From Eikenella halliae (GTDB taxonomy: Bacteria; Pseudomonadota; Gammaproteobacteria; Burkholderiales; Neisseriaceae), in the NCBI RefSeq assembly GCF_001648475.1, contig NZ_LXSQ01000007.1:124001-188000 (forward strand): a DNA stretch of 64,000 nt, in the 5' to 3' direction. Positions within the stretch are counted from its first letter, which is position 1. Each line of letters opens with the position of its first letter. A program made the position numbers and the translations under genes. Shown piece by piece: positions 56,750 through 64,000 of this stretch. The notes below the pieces were generated by a model. That model made no database searches and was not told where the DNA came from. It saw only the letters and a program-made list of their open reading frames with translations.

Positions 56750-57640
56750 TTAGTGAATCAACATCTCGGCAAACTGCCGTACCATTTCCACGGAGGGTGC
56801 CTGCCTGTTAATCCGGGCAAGCCGCACCACGCCGCGCAGCATCTTGTCCAGCCGGCGTGCGTTGCCTGCGGCGGTGCGCACCAGCTCGGCGGCAGCCTCC
56901 TCATCCATATCCGGCATCGCTTGGGCCACAATCTGCGCCAAATCTTCATCCGGCACGCTCTCGCCCAAGTCCAATTTAAAGGCCATGCGGCTGTAGAGCT
57001 GTTTCAATTCGCCGTTTTTGCCGCGCAGGTTCACCAGCAGGCGCGGCATCCCGGCCAACACCAAGCCGCAGCCGGTTTTGTCGTGCACGCGGCGCAGGCA
57101 TTCCAGCGCCCGCAGCGGCAGGTTTTCCGCTTCATCCACCAAGATAATGCGGCCGCTGTCGCGCAATCGACCCACCACCGAATCCATCAGCTCGTTCAGG
57201 CTGCCTTTGCCCTCTGCGCCAAGCATGGCGGCCAGCTTTTGCAGCAGCACTTTGGCGGTATAGGTCGGATCGGTCTCAATCATCAGCGCGTCGGGTGCCT
57301 GTTTGCAGTATTCGCGCAGCGAGCTGGTTTTGCCCAAGCCGGCCTGTCCGAACAGCACCACTGCTTCGCCTTCCACATGTGCCAACCGCAGCACATCGCG
57401 CACCCGCTTGGCTGTTGTCGTCAGCACATAGTCCACCTCCAGCTTTCTTTCGGCTTCGCGCTCGCGCTGCTTTTGCAGATAGGCGGCAATCTTGCGTTCG
57501 ATTTCCTGCACATTGCCCGGGTATTTGCCGTGCAGGTATTGGTTCACCACGGGCGAGGTAACGCCCACGGCACGCGCCACCGCCGATTGCGAGAGGCCGT
57601 TATCGCTGATATAGTCTTGTAAATCCTGTCTGATGCTCAT
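56750..57640 (-). CDS. Transposition target-DNA activator ATPase, MuB
   Basis: 296 residues. An N-terminal HTH (QDYISDNGLSQSAVARAVGVTSPVVNQYLHGKYPGN) precedes the AAA+ core: Walker A VVLFGQAGLGKTSSL (about 113-127), Walker B RIILVDEAENLPLRAL. MuB binds target DNA and delivers it to MuA, and protects the prophage from self-insertion. Complete. It follows MuA by 67 bases, with an uptake word (57675-57686) in the gap. Confidence 0.93.
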   Translation of the reverse strand: MSIRQDLQDYISDNGLSQSAVARAVGVTSPVVNQYLHGKYPGNVQEIERKIAAYLQKQREREAERKLEVDYVLTTTAKRVRDVLRLAHVEGEAVVLFGQAGLGKTSSLREYCKQAPDALMIETDPTYTAKVLLQKLAAMLGAEGKGSLNELMDSVVGRLRDSGRIILVDEAENLPLRALECLRRVHDKTGCGLVLAGMPRLLVNLRGKNGELKQLYSRMAFKLDLGESVPDEDLAQIVAQAMPDMDEEAAAELVRTAAGNARRLDKMLRGVVRLARINRQAPSVEMVRQFAEMLIH

Positions 57641-57706
57641 CTTTAAAATCCTTTTAAAAAGGGGTTTCAGGGTTTTCAGGTAGCCTGTTGCCGCAGGCTG
57701 CCTGTT

Positions 57707-59734
57707 TTACTTCGCTTGCTGCCGCTCCCATTCGTCGCGGTCGCTTTCAAACATAAAAATCTGAGGTTTTTTCGCCGGTACGGGTTCGTAGTTCCCATTG
57801 CCAACCAGCAGGCCAAAATCGGGCTGGTGCTCGATGGCCGGGCGGGTTTCTTCTTTCGCCAGCCGGATGGTGTTTTCCGCGCGTTTGATGCGGCCTTTGG
57901 CACGCTTTTCCGCCAGCTGGTCGCGCACCGTAATCGGCATGGCCGCGCGTTTGTTGCCGTCCACCTTGGCTTTGCACACAAAGCTGCCGTCCATCTTGTA
58001 CACATACACCCACTCGGCATCGTCGTAGTCGTAAGCCACCCGCACGTCTTCGCCGTGCAGCTCGGCCAAGTCGGTCGAAAAATACACATTGCCAAACAGC
58101 TCAATCTGCCCGCGTGCCGCCTTGCGCACTTCCTGCGGCCTAAACAGCACGTCCAGCTCCGCTTCGGCCAGCAGGTCGGGGGCGAGGTTTTCCTGCTGCA
58201 TCCGCAGGTCGCGGTATTGCAGCGGGGTGTAGTGCACGCCCTCGGCGTTTCTCGGTAGCTCGCTGTGCGGCCGGTTGTTGTAATCTGCAATACACTGCAT
58301 CACATCCGCCATAAACTGCTGCCAGCTCGGCAGCTTGGCCTTGTAGCGCTGCTGCTCGGGTGTCAATTCCTTGCCCTGTCGCCATGCGTTAAACGCGCTG
58401 TCCATCTTGCGGTAGAGCAGGTTTTGCGTGCTCCGATCCATGCTGGAGCCGGTAAAGGTTTCGTATTGCGCGGCCAGCCGGATCAGGTTGTCTTGCCACC
58501 ATCTTTCGATGATGCCTCGACCCTGTGGGTTGCCCGGCAGGCCGGTTTCATGGTGGATGCCCAGCCGGGCGGTTAAGCCGGTGATTTCATGGTCGATGGT
58601 TTTGCCGGTTTGGCCGCCGCCGTTGTCGGAGTAGTACATCAGCGGCACGCCGTTGTGCTTGATGCCGATACGCAGCGCATCCGCCACCGCCACACAGCTC
58701 TCGGCGAGCGAAAAGCTAAACCCCACCACCATGCGCGTGCAGCCGTCGATAATCACAGTCACCTCGGGCTTAAACGGCTGGCCGTGAATCGGGTGCTGCA
58801 CCTTGGCTTTAAAGCTGTGGCCGTCGCCGATCCACACATCATTTGGCCGTAAAGCCTGCCAGTCGCGCCGGATATAGGGCAGCAGCGATTTGTAGGCCGC
58901 ACCCGTCATCCGCCCGCGCTGCTGCATAATCTGCGGCAGCCTTTTCCACACCCGCCGCACCGTATCGAGGCTTGGCAGCTCGTAGCCCGGCTGCGCGGCC
59001 AGCCAGCCTTTGGCAAATTCCTGATAGCTGTGCGCCAACTTCGGGGCGCTCGGGCGGCAGTGGTGCGCCATAAAGTCGGCCAGCCAGGCAATCTGCACCA
59101 CCGGCGTCTCTTTTTTGGTCGGGCGCGGTGCCAAGGCAGCCAGCCGCTCGTTGGGTGAAGTGGCGGCACGGTAGGCCGCTACCCAGCCTTTCAGGGTGCG
59201 CACACTGATGCCGCGTTGGTTGTTTGCGCGGGCATTGGCCACCGGCACCAAATAAGCCAGCGATTCCGATAACTGCCCACTTTCCACCTGCCGCACCACA
59301 AACTGCACCGCATCCGTAATCCCAAAGCCGGTTACCTCATGCAGCCGCAATACCTCCGCCGCCAGAGCCATCCGCGCATGGGCGCAGTCGCGCTGCTTGT
59401 CGTTCAAACCCATCGCATAGTCGTCAATCGGCAAACCCAACTGCTCCATCCGCCGCACCGCCACCGGCCGCTTGGCCTTGGCCACGCTCGGCAGCACCGC
59501 CGGCTGTGATTGCGCCAGCAACTGCTCTGCCTGCCGTTCCCGCACTGCCGCTTGGATTTCTTCAGGTAGCCCGGAGAGCACAAACTTTTTCAGCCGCCCG
59601 CCGCGCCCTTGCCCTTTGATGTATTCAAACGGCCAGCCGTCGCGTTTCGCCATATGCTCAATTCCCTGTTTGCTTTTTGGCAGGATTGGCAGCGCCATTT
59701 CGGCCAATTGGGCGGAGCTCACCAATTCACTCAT
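57707..59734 (-). CDS. Mu-type transposase A
   Basis: 675 residues from the ATG at 59734 (MSELVSSAQLAEMALPILPKSKQGIEHMAKRDGWPFEY, the Mu N-terminal winged helix). The DDE core shows VWIGDGHSFKAKV (first Asp), MYYSDNGGGQTG (second Asp) and GRGIIERWWQDNL (Glu). The C-terminal domain III is basic. It cuts the prophage ends and joins them to target. Complete, so the element may still transpose. Confidence 0.95.
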   Translation of the reverse strand: MSELVSSAQLAEMALPILPKSKQGIEHMAKRDGWPFEYIKGQGRGGRLKKFVLSGLPEEIQAAVRERQAEQLLAQSQPAVLPSVAKAKRPVAVRRMEQLGLPIDDYAMGLNDKQRDCAHARMALAAEVLRLHEVTGFGITDAVQFVVRQVESGQLSESLAYLVPVANARANNQRGISVRTLKGWVAAYRAATSPNERLAALAPRPTKKETPVVQIAWLADFMAHHCRPSAPKLAHSYQEFAKGWLAAQPGYELPSLDTVRRVWKRLPQIMQQRGRMTGAAYKSLLPYIRRDWQALRPNDVWIGDGHSFKAKVQHPIHGQPFKPEVTVIIDGCTRMVVGFSFSLAESCVAVADALRIGIKHNGVPLMYYSDNGGGQTGKTIDHEITGLTARLGIHHETGLPGNPQGRGIIERWWQDNLIRLAAQYETFTGSSMDRSTQNLLYRKMDSAFNAWRQGKELTPEQQRYKAKLPSWQQFMADVMQCIADYNNRPHSELPRNAEGVHYTPLQYRDLRMQQENLAPDLLAEAELDVLFRPQEVRKAARGQIELFGNVYFSTDLAELHGEDVRVAYDYDDAEWVYVYKMDGSFVCKAKVDGNKRAAMPITVRDQLAEKRAKGRIKRAENTIRLAKEETRPAIEHQPDFGLLVGNGNYEPVPAKKPQIFMFESDRDEWERQQAK

Positions 59735-60206
59735 CATCCTCATCCTCAAAATTCAGCTCGGGGTTTTCGGCTTTTTTCACGTTCTCCCGTTGGTAGGCCA
59801 GCACGGCTAGCACATTGGTCAGCGCTTCGATGGTTTCGTCCACCCCGCTGCCGTCTTCATGCCATTTGGCCAACAATGCCAAAGCCGCTGCCGTTTGGCT
59901 CTGCACCTGCGCCATATCCGCCGCTTTGCCCTTACGCCCGCGCGGGATTTCAATCACCACCCTATCTCCATGCAGCACACTCAAATATTCGCTGATAAAG
60001 CGGCTGCCTGTTAGCGCTTCAAACTGGGCTATCCGGTTGAGCGGCAAGGTGTTATCCAACAACCAGCGGTAATAGGTTTTAAGCTCCACACCCATCAAGT
60101 CGGCCATTACCTTGGAGGGCAGCCGCCGCTCCTTGGCATGGCGCTTAGCCAGCTCAATCGCATGGTCTAGTGAGGTGGCTTTCGCCTGTCGTCTGATGGT
60201 TCTCAT
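59727..60206 (-). CDS. Early DNA-binding protein between Ner and MuA
   Basis: 159 residues. An HTH is likely in KERRLPSKVMADLMGVELKTYYRWLLDN (about 27-54), then an alpha-helical body and an acidic tail (NPELNFEDEDDE). Its end overlaps the MuA start by 8 bases. Function unknown; perhaps an extra regulator of transposition. Confidence 0.65.
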   Translation of the reverse strand: MRTIRRQAKATSLDHAIELAKRHAKERRLPSKVMADLMGVELKTYYRWLLDNTLPLNRIAQFEALTGSRFISEYLSVLHGDRVVIEIPRGRKGKAADMAQVQSQTAAALALLAKWHEDGSGVDETIEALTNVLAVLAYQRENVKKAENPELNFEDEDDE

Positions 60207-60267
60207 GGTAAAAATTTGCTGCGTGGGAATTTAAATGCGTGATTTTTTTGCTTAATTAACCTACAAT

Positions 60268-60522
60268 TCAGGCATTCGCTACTTTTCGTAGCGTTGGTCG
60301 GAAGTTTCGAGCAGCGTAGCGCTGCGGCCAAATATCTTCCGGTTTCATGCCTAAAGCATTAGCAATAATCCGCTCTGCTTTTGGATAGGGCATTGATAAA
60401 GCACTCTTTAAGGTATTTGGGCTCAGTCCATTGGCGATGGATAGGGCGCGTAACGACCAGCCTACTTTTTTGAGCGCAGCAACCACATCCGCGCGATGCC
60501 AGTCTGCTGTATTTTTTTGCAT
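60268..60522 (-). CDS. ner: Ner-like early repressor
   Basis: 84 residues, like Mu Ner (75) and host Nlp. DWHRADVVAALKKVGWSLRALSIANGLSPNTLKSALSMPYPKAERIIANALGMKPEDIWPQRY has the HTH and the conserved W-P-RY end. It turns down early and repressor transcription. AGGAGGT lies 7 bases before the ATG. Two direct copies of TTGCTTAACT (60538-60547, 60551-60560) lie just upstream and could be its sites. Confidence 0.92.
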   Translation of the reverse strand: MQKNTADWHRADVVAALKKVGWSLRALSIANGLSPNTLKSALSMPYPKAERIIANALGMKPEDIWPQRYAARNFRPTLRKVANA

Positions 60523-60567
60523 TTCGATTACCTCCTTTTGCTTAACTTGTTTGCTTAACTGATGGAT

Positions 60568-60609
60568 ATAATACTAAACAAAAGGATTCAATTCAATCCT
60601 TTTGTTTAG
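60568..60609 (-). promoter_or_regulatory. Early promoter overlapped by a repressor operator
   Basis: On the minus strand TTGAAT (60591-60596) and TATTAT (60568-60573) are 17 bases apart, a good sigma70 promoter for ner-A-B. A perfect inverted repeat CTAAACAAAAGGATT / AATCCTTTTGTTTAG (60574-60588 and 60595-60609) covers the spacer and -35, as expected for repressor control. Confidence 0.75.
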
Positions 60610-60720
60610 AAATTTTCTAAGATTTTGGATAGTTTTCGTTATGCTTTTGTTTATATACGGATTATTTTTAAAACAAAAGTAGCCCGTTTTTGGTTAGGTG
60701 CTTGTTTAGTCCCTCTGGTT

Positions 60721-60734
60721 CTAAACAAAAGGAT
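60721..60734 (+). promoter_or_regulatory. Operator half-site over the repressor ribosome site
   Basis: CTAAACAAAAGGAT is identical to the arms of the early operator and ends 2 bases before the repressor ATG; its AAAAGGA is also the Shine-Dalgarno. A related CTTGTTTAG is at 60701-60709. This suggests autoregulation. Confidence 0.65.
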
Positions 60735-60736
60735 AT

Positions 60737-61492
60737 ATGAATACACTTAAGGATAGGCTGGCACTACTCTGGCCGGAAAAATCAACCAGCGAAATTGCTG
60801 ACAAGATAGGGATGTCTTACGTTGGGTTGTCTAAAGTTTTTAGTAAGGACACCTTACCGAAAGCAGATACCCTATTGAAAATCCATGAAGTATCAGGATG
60901 TGATTTGAAATGGCTGATGACTGGGGAAGGTGTGCCATTCCCCAAAGAAGCGGCGGCAGGCGGTAACCAAGAGTTGCACGAGCCTGTCGCGGGCTATAAT
61001 GCAAAATGGATCGCCCAAAGTATCCAGACTGCCCCGGAGGTGCGGGATACGCTCGGTAATCCCGTGGATTTGAGCGAATTCGTCTTTATTCCCCGCTACA
61101 ACGTCCGAGCTTCTGCCGGCAACGGCTTCCCGGTGGGCAATGAGGAGCCTTTGTTCCCGATGGCCTTCCGCCGTTTTTGGATTGAACACTATTTAAATGC
61201 CGACCCCAAAGACTTATCGGTAATCAAAGTGCGTGGCGATTCGATGGAGCCAGTGCTGTGCAACAACGACAATATCTTGGTTAATCACGCCAAGCGTAAG
61301 CCCGGCAATGGTTTGTTTGTTGTCCGCATCGGCGGCGAGCTGGTCGTTAAATACACGCAAATCATGCCCGGCAGCAAGCTCCTGCTCAAATCTGCCAATG
61401 AGATATATGAGCCTTTCGAACTGGATGTAGCCGAGCCGGATGCCGATGTCGAGATTATCGGCCGCGTGGAGTGGTTCGGCCGTCAGGTTTAA
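60737..61492 (+). CDS. Phage repressor, HTH plus S24 (LexA-like) peptidase
   Basis: 251 residues. N-terminal HTH: TSEIADKIGMSYVGLSKVFSKDTLPKADTLLKIHEVSGCDLKWL (about 17-60). C-terminal peptidase: VIKVRGDSMEPVLCNNDNILVNHA (Ser in GDSMEP) and GELVVKYTQI (Lys), with a cleavage-type ASAGNGF at about 131. This implies SOS-linked induction by RecA-stimulated self-cleavage rather than the Mu c type. It is divergent from ner. Confidence 0.9.
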   Translation: MNTLKDRLALLWPEKSTSEIADKIGMSYVGLSKVFSKDTLPKADTLLKIHEVSGCDLKWLMTGEGVPFPKEAAAGGNQELHEPVAGYNAKWIAQSIQTAPEVRDTLGNPVDLSEFVFIPRYNVRASAGNGFPVGNEEPLFPMAFRRFWIEHYLNADPKDLSVIKVRGDSMEPVLCNNDNILVNHAKRKPGNGLFVVRIGGELVVKYTQIMPGSKLLLKSANEIYEPFELDVAEPDADVEIIGRVEWFGRQV

Positions 61493-61536
61493 AACCTTTT
61501 AAAACCCTTTTAAAAGGTACTCAATTCCCGTTTATT

Positions 61537-61690
61537 CTGGTGCAAAAGATAACGCATTTTTTATCAAACTAAAGCAAAAGCTGGTGCAAGTTTTTTCTCG
61601 CACCAGCTTCGCTCAAATCCGCACCTGATAAAGTTTTCCGCCGTTTTTTGCCTCCGGTCATCCCAGTGCAAAAATAACCACCTCCCCACA
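61537..61690. promoter_or_regulatory. Mu-like left end with repeated transposase sites
   Basis: Copies of TTTTGCAC/GTGCAAAA-like words lie at 61537-61548 (CTGGTGCAAAAG), 61574-61590 (GCAAAAGCTGGTGCAAG) and 61673-61685 (CAGTGCAAAAATA). A palindrome AAGCTGGTGC/GCACCAGCTT is at 61578-61587 and 61600-61609. The terminus is the CA at 61689-61690. These match the AGCTTTTGC sites of the other end. Confidence 0.65.
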
Positions 61691-62309
61691 TTAGATCGGG
61701 ATAACCGCCGCGCTCGACACCTTTGTTTTCTAGGTTTAAATAAAAGGCTTCGGTGTCGAGATAATCGGCATCCACCAAGCAGGAATAGAGCATTCGGGTG
61801 AAGAAGGCGTAGGAGAAAAAAGGATGATGCGCGTCGGCTTTGAGTGGCGGTGCGGACAGGTTTTGAGGGAGCTTGATTTCTTGTTGCCACAAGTTATCGA
61901 GAGCGGGAATATCTGCGCCGAATTGCAAAGCCAAACGCTGTTTCAATGTGCGGCGGTTATCACCTTCACCGCTCCCGTTGGCTAGCCCTGCATGATGCCC
62001 CGCAATGCAAAACGCCATCAGCTTGCCGATAACACCTCCCCAATGCTCGACTGCAATTTTCGCTCCGGCAGTGGAATGATCCACAAATTTTATCTCTCCT
62101 TCTAAACGCTTTTGAAAGAGTAAACTGTATTTCCCCGCGTCATGAAGCTGTCCGGCATGGCGGGCAATTTCCTGCGCATCAAATACCTGGGCAAACTCCG
62201 CCGCTATTTTCCCAACATTGACTAAATGACTTTGCAAGATTTGCCAATGTTCATAAGGCAAGAGATTGCCGAGTTCGTCTTGCGCGGAATGGGCGTAGTA
62301 AGTTGTCAT
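61691..62309 (-). pseudogene. cas3: cas3, N-terminal HD nuclease part, cut off by the prophage
   Basis: 206 host codons: MTTYYAHSAQDELGNLLPYEHWQILQSHL, RHAGQLHDAGKYSLLF (the HD pair), AGHHAGL and SCLVDADYLDTEAFYLN, as in I-C Cas3 HD domains. The frame continues 40 codons into phage sequence and stops at 61569, so a 246-residue HD protein with a foreign tail may be made. Joined to 23907 after removing the prophage and one 4-base repeat, it reads GGYPDL-NALQHNFNQF without a break. Confidence 0.93.
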
Positions 62310-62593
62310 CTAAATCCCCTTGGGTATTTTCACAGCTGGGTTATTTCTGTTTTCTGCCGTATATATACTGCGGTTGTCCGTTTGTTTTGCGAGCTTGGAG
62401 GATATAGCGTGAAATTATGATTTTTAACCATTTATCATTATGATTAAACACCATTCTATCAAATATTACCAATCAATTATCAAGAAATATAAAGAAATGT
62501 TATTGAAGTAACTATCTTAGATAGGAAAGAGCTTTTAAGTATAGGAAATATTAGCAATATTGAGAATTTCTAGAATCGGGAAAAAGATGCCTT
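62310..62593. other. AT-rich region upstream of cas3, no gene
   Basis: No supported coding region in about 280 bases. It should hold the promoter of the original cas operon. No CRISPR repeat is found here. Possible minus-strand -10 words (TATAAT-like) are plentiful because of the AT content, and none stands out. Confidence 0.5.
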
Positions 62594-62738
62594 GCACAAA
62601 TACGACGGAATTGGCTGCAAATCTTTCCCGATGTTCTTACAGGAATGCGGATTCCGGTTTAACTTCGACACGTGGTACCAACAGCCTAAAATTTTGTTGA
62701 GTTGATGTGGAATTTAAGGCTGATCTAAGTACAACCCC
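62594..62738 (+). mobile_element. IS1016-like remnant (3' end of transposase plus terminal repeat)
   Basis: The + strand encodes KYDGIGCKSFPMFLQECGFR then FNFDTWYQQPKILLS and a stop, clearly related to the end of the intact transposase at 18174 (KYNGIDRKSFPLFLKECEFR). The fragment ends AAGGCTGATCTAAGTACAAC plus CCC, a diverged terminal repeat. The 5' part is missing. It lies between cas3 and cytochrome c4, at the island's right border. Confidence 0.8.
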
Positions 62739-62742
62739 AAAA

Positions 62743-62778
62743 AACAATCCGGCCGTATCCTTTGCAGAATACGGCCGG
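62743..62778 (-). terminator. Intrinsic terminator of the cytochrome c4 gene
   Basis: CCGGCCGTAT (62749-62758) pairs with ATACGGCCGG (62769-62778); on the minus strand the stem is followed by ATTGTTTTTT. It lies 15 bases after the gene's stop. Confidence 0.88.
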
Positions 62779-62793
62779 GTGGAATGATACGAC

Positions 62794-63432
62794 TTATTGC
62801 AAGCCTTGAATAAAGTTGCCCACGGCATCCATTTCTTCGTTACTCATGCGTTTGGCAATATCGCCCATTATTGAATTGGTGCGTTGGCCGCTTTGGTAGG
62901 AGCGGAGTTGATCCACCACATAAGACTTGTGCTGGCCTGCCAGGCGTGGGTAGGCTACTGCGCCGTCTTTCTGGGTTTGGTTGCCCGGAATACCTGCGCC
63001 GCCGGGGCCGTGGCACGACATACAGGCTGGTAAGCCTTTGGCCGGCAAGCCGCCGCGGAAAATGCGCGCCCCCAGTTCCGGATTTTCTTTCGGGTTGCTT
63101 TCGCCGGATTTCGGAATCTGACGGTTGAGGTAGGCAGCGGCATCGGAGATGTCTTTATCGCTCAAGTTCTGCACCTGCGGGCGCATGGTAACGGCTGCGC
63201 CGGTGTTGCGGTTGCCATTTTTGATGGCCAGGGTTTGCTGGATGATGTAGGCGGGGTGTTGGGCAGATAGGCGCGGATAGGTGGCGATATTGGTGTTGCC
63301 GTCTGCGCCGTGGCAGGCAGCGCACACTGTATCAACCACCCGCTTGCCGTTGGTCATATCGGCGGCGGGCGGTGTGGCCAAGGTGAAGCCGGAAACGGCC
63401 AGCAGAAGGCCGGCCAGGGTAGTGTGTTTCAT
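62794..63432 (-). CDS. Cytochrome c4, dihaem periplasmic electron carrier
   Basis: 212 residues. Signal peptide (MKHTTLAGLLLAVSGFTLATPPA), then two class I cytochrome c domains with CAACHGADG (about residue 37) and CMSCHGPGG (about 138), plus methionine ligands in VTMRPQ and SIMGDIAKRM. It carries electrons to terminal oxidases in the periplasm. It is host backbone at the right of the island. Confidence 0.92.
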   Translation of the reverse strand: MKHTTLAGLLLAVSGFTLATPPAADMTNGKRVVDTVCAACHGADGNTNIATYPRLSAQHPAYIIQQTLAIKNGNRNTGAAVTMRPQVQNLSDKDISDAAAYLNRQIPKSGESNPKENPELGARIFRGGLPAKGLPACMSCHGPGGAGIPGNQTQKDGAVAYPRLAGQHKSYVVDQLRSYQSGQRTNSIMGDIAKRMSNEEMDAVGNFIQGLQ

Positions 63433-63529
63433 GTATATGCTCCAAATCGGCGAGGCAGGAAGCCGCCGCCCAATACTCTGTTTTTATAAACGTGGTATTC
63501 TATACCAAATTTTACTTTTTGTTCTAGCC

Positions 63530-64000
63530 ATGCCGCTTTTTAAAAACGCCAAATTTTATACCACCGTTAATCACTTAAAAGACCTGCCCAACACTCCTGC
63601 CGAAATTGCCTTCGTGGGGCGCAGCAACGCCGGCAAATCGAGCGCCATCAATGCGCTCACCGGCCACACCCGCCTGGCTTACGTTTCCAAAACCCCGGGC
63701 CGTACCCAGCATATCAACTTCTTCAGTCTATCCAACGGGCACTATATGGTGGATTTGCCCGGCTACGGCTACGCCCAAGTGCCCGAAGCCGTGCGCGCGC
63801 ATTGGGTGCAGCTGCTTGGGGGCTACCTGCAAACCCGCGCCCAGCTCATCGGGCTGGTATTGGTGATGGATGCGCGTCATCCGCTCAAAGAGCTGGACAA
63901 ACAAATGCTGGATTTTTTTGCCAGCACCGGCAAACCCGTACATATTTTGTTATCGAAAGCCGACAAACTTTCCAAAAACGAGCAGATTAAGACCCTCGCT
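63530..64000 (+). CDS. engB: Ribosome biogenesis GTPase EngB (YihA/YsxC), start only
   Basis: 157 codons to the window end. MPLFKNAKFYTTVNHLKDLP precedes G1 FVGRSNAGKSSAINAL, G2 KTPGRTQ, G3 VDLPGYGYA, and G4 LLSKADKL. It acts in 50S subunit assembly. The start follows a short leader that is divergent from cytochrome c4. Confidence 0.95.
   Translation, partial: MPLFKNAKFYTTVNHLKDLPNTPAEIAFVGRSNAGKSSAINALTGHTRLAYVSKTPGRTQHINFFSLSNGHYMVDLPGYGYAQVPEAVRAHWVQLLGGYLQTRAQLIGLVLVMDARHPLKELDKQMLDFFASTGKPVHILLSKADKLSKNEQIKTLA

Larger units (their letters stand above)
23908..61690 (-). mobile_element. Mu-like transposable prophage inserted in cas3
   Basis: About 37.8 kb, in Mu gene order read on the minus strand: repressor and Ner at the high-coordinate end, then MuA, MuB, early genes, Mor, lysis, packaging, head, tail, fibre and Com/Mom. 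The two termini, read inward, are TGTAAGGCGGCGGC and TGTGGGGAGGTGGT and align over about 25 bases including a shared TTTTGC. They begin with the TG expected for Mu. TTAG flanks both ends (23904-23907 and 61691-61694). At least 14 Eikenella-type uptake words lie inside. In-frame stops in the gp44-like gene and in rdgC suggest it is partly defective. Confidence 0.93.

Noticed and set aside
23903..61695. A clean 5-base target duplication as in Mu
   Set aside because: Flanks read TTTAG and TTAGA; only TTAG is shared, and a 5-base model would put the rejoined cas3 out of frame. Reported as 4 bases instead.

Overview
The window looks like a chromosome segment of a Neisseriaceae bacterium, most likely Eikenella. 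The flanking housekeeping genes and the prophage carry many copies of the 12-mer AGGCTACCTGAA (or its complement), the DNA-uptake dialect attributed to Eikenella. No taxonomic search was possible, so the genus is an inference from this signal.

Layout: 1-3801 is backbone (DUF445 end, nitroreductase, methyltransferase, a Correia-type repeat, EamA exporter, DUF4336 protein). 3893-23907 is a defence island on the minus strand, and its first gene, cas3, resumes at 61691-62309 on the far side of a prophage. In transcription order it holds cas3 (broken), an SNF2-type helicase, two small genes, an IS1016-like insertion, an ABC-ATPase/zinc-hook/HEPN protein, a type III methyltransferase (Mod), a DUF1016 nuclease, a type III restriction subunit (Res), one isolated I-C-type CRISPR repeat, cas5c, cas8c, cas7, cas4, a SIR2-like gene and cas1. 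No cas2 and no CRISPR array are visible. So a type I-C operon has been opened twice, by a 12-kb restriction/defence block and by a SIR2 gene.

23908-61690 is a complete-looking Mu-like prophage (about 37.8 kb) in reverse orientation: repressor, Ner, MuA, MuB, small early genes, Gam, RdgC, HU, GemA, Mor, lysis genes, terminase, portal, head, tail, tail fibre, Com and a Mom-position gene. It sits inside cas3. Its termini both start TGT, match each other, and are flanked by the same 4 bases. Removing prophage plus one copy of those 4 bases rejoins the HD and helicase halves of cas3 in frame. The phage therefore appears to have disarmed the host's Cas3. The prophage itself carries in-frame amber stops in the gp44-like baseplate gene and in rdgC.

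62310-64000 returns to backbone: cas3 upstream region, an IS1016 remnant, cytochrome c4 and the start of engB.

The most notable points are the cas3 interruption; the SIR2-like gene between cas4 and cas1; the HEPN/zinc-hook ATPase in a type III restriction operon; the single CRISPR repeat in the cas5c leader; the Com / 50-residue protein / ABC-GNAT fusion at the phage mom position; and the mixture of Pasteurellaceae (AAGTGCGGT) and Neisseria uptake words in the defence island, which suggests it travelled by natural transformation through other hosts.
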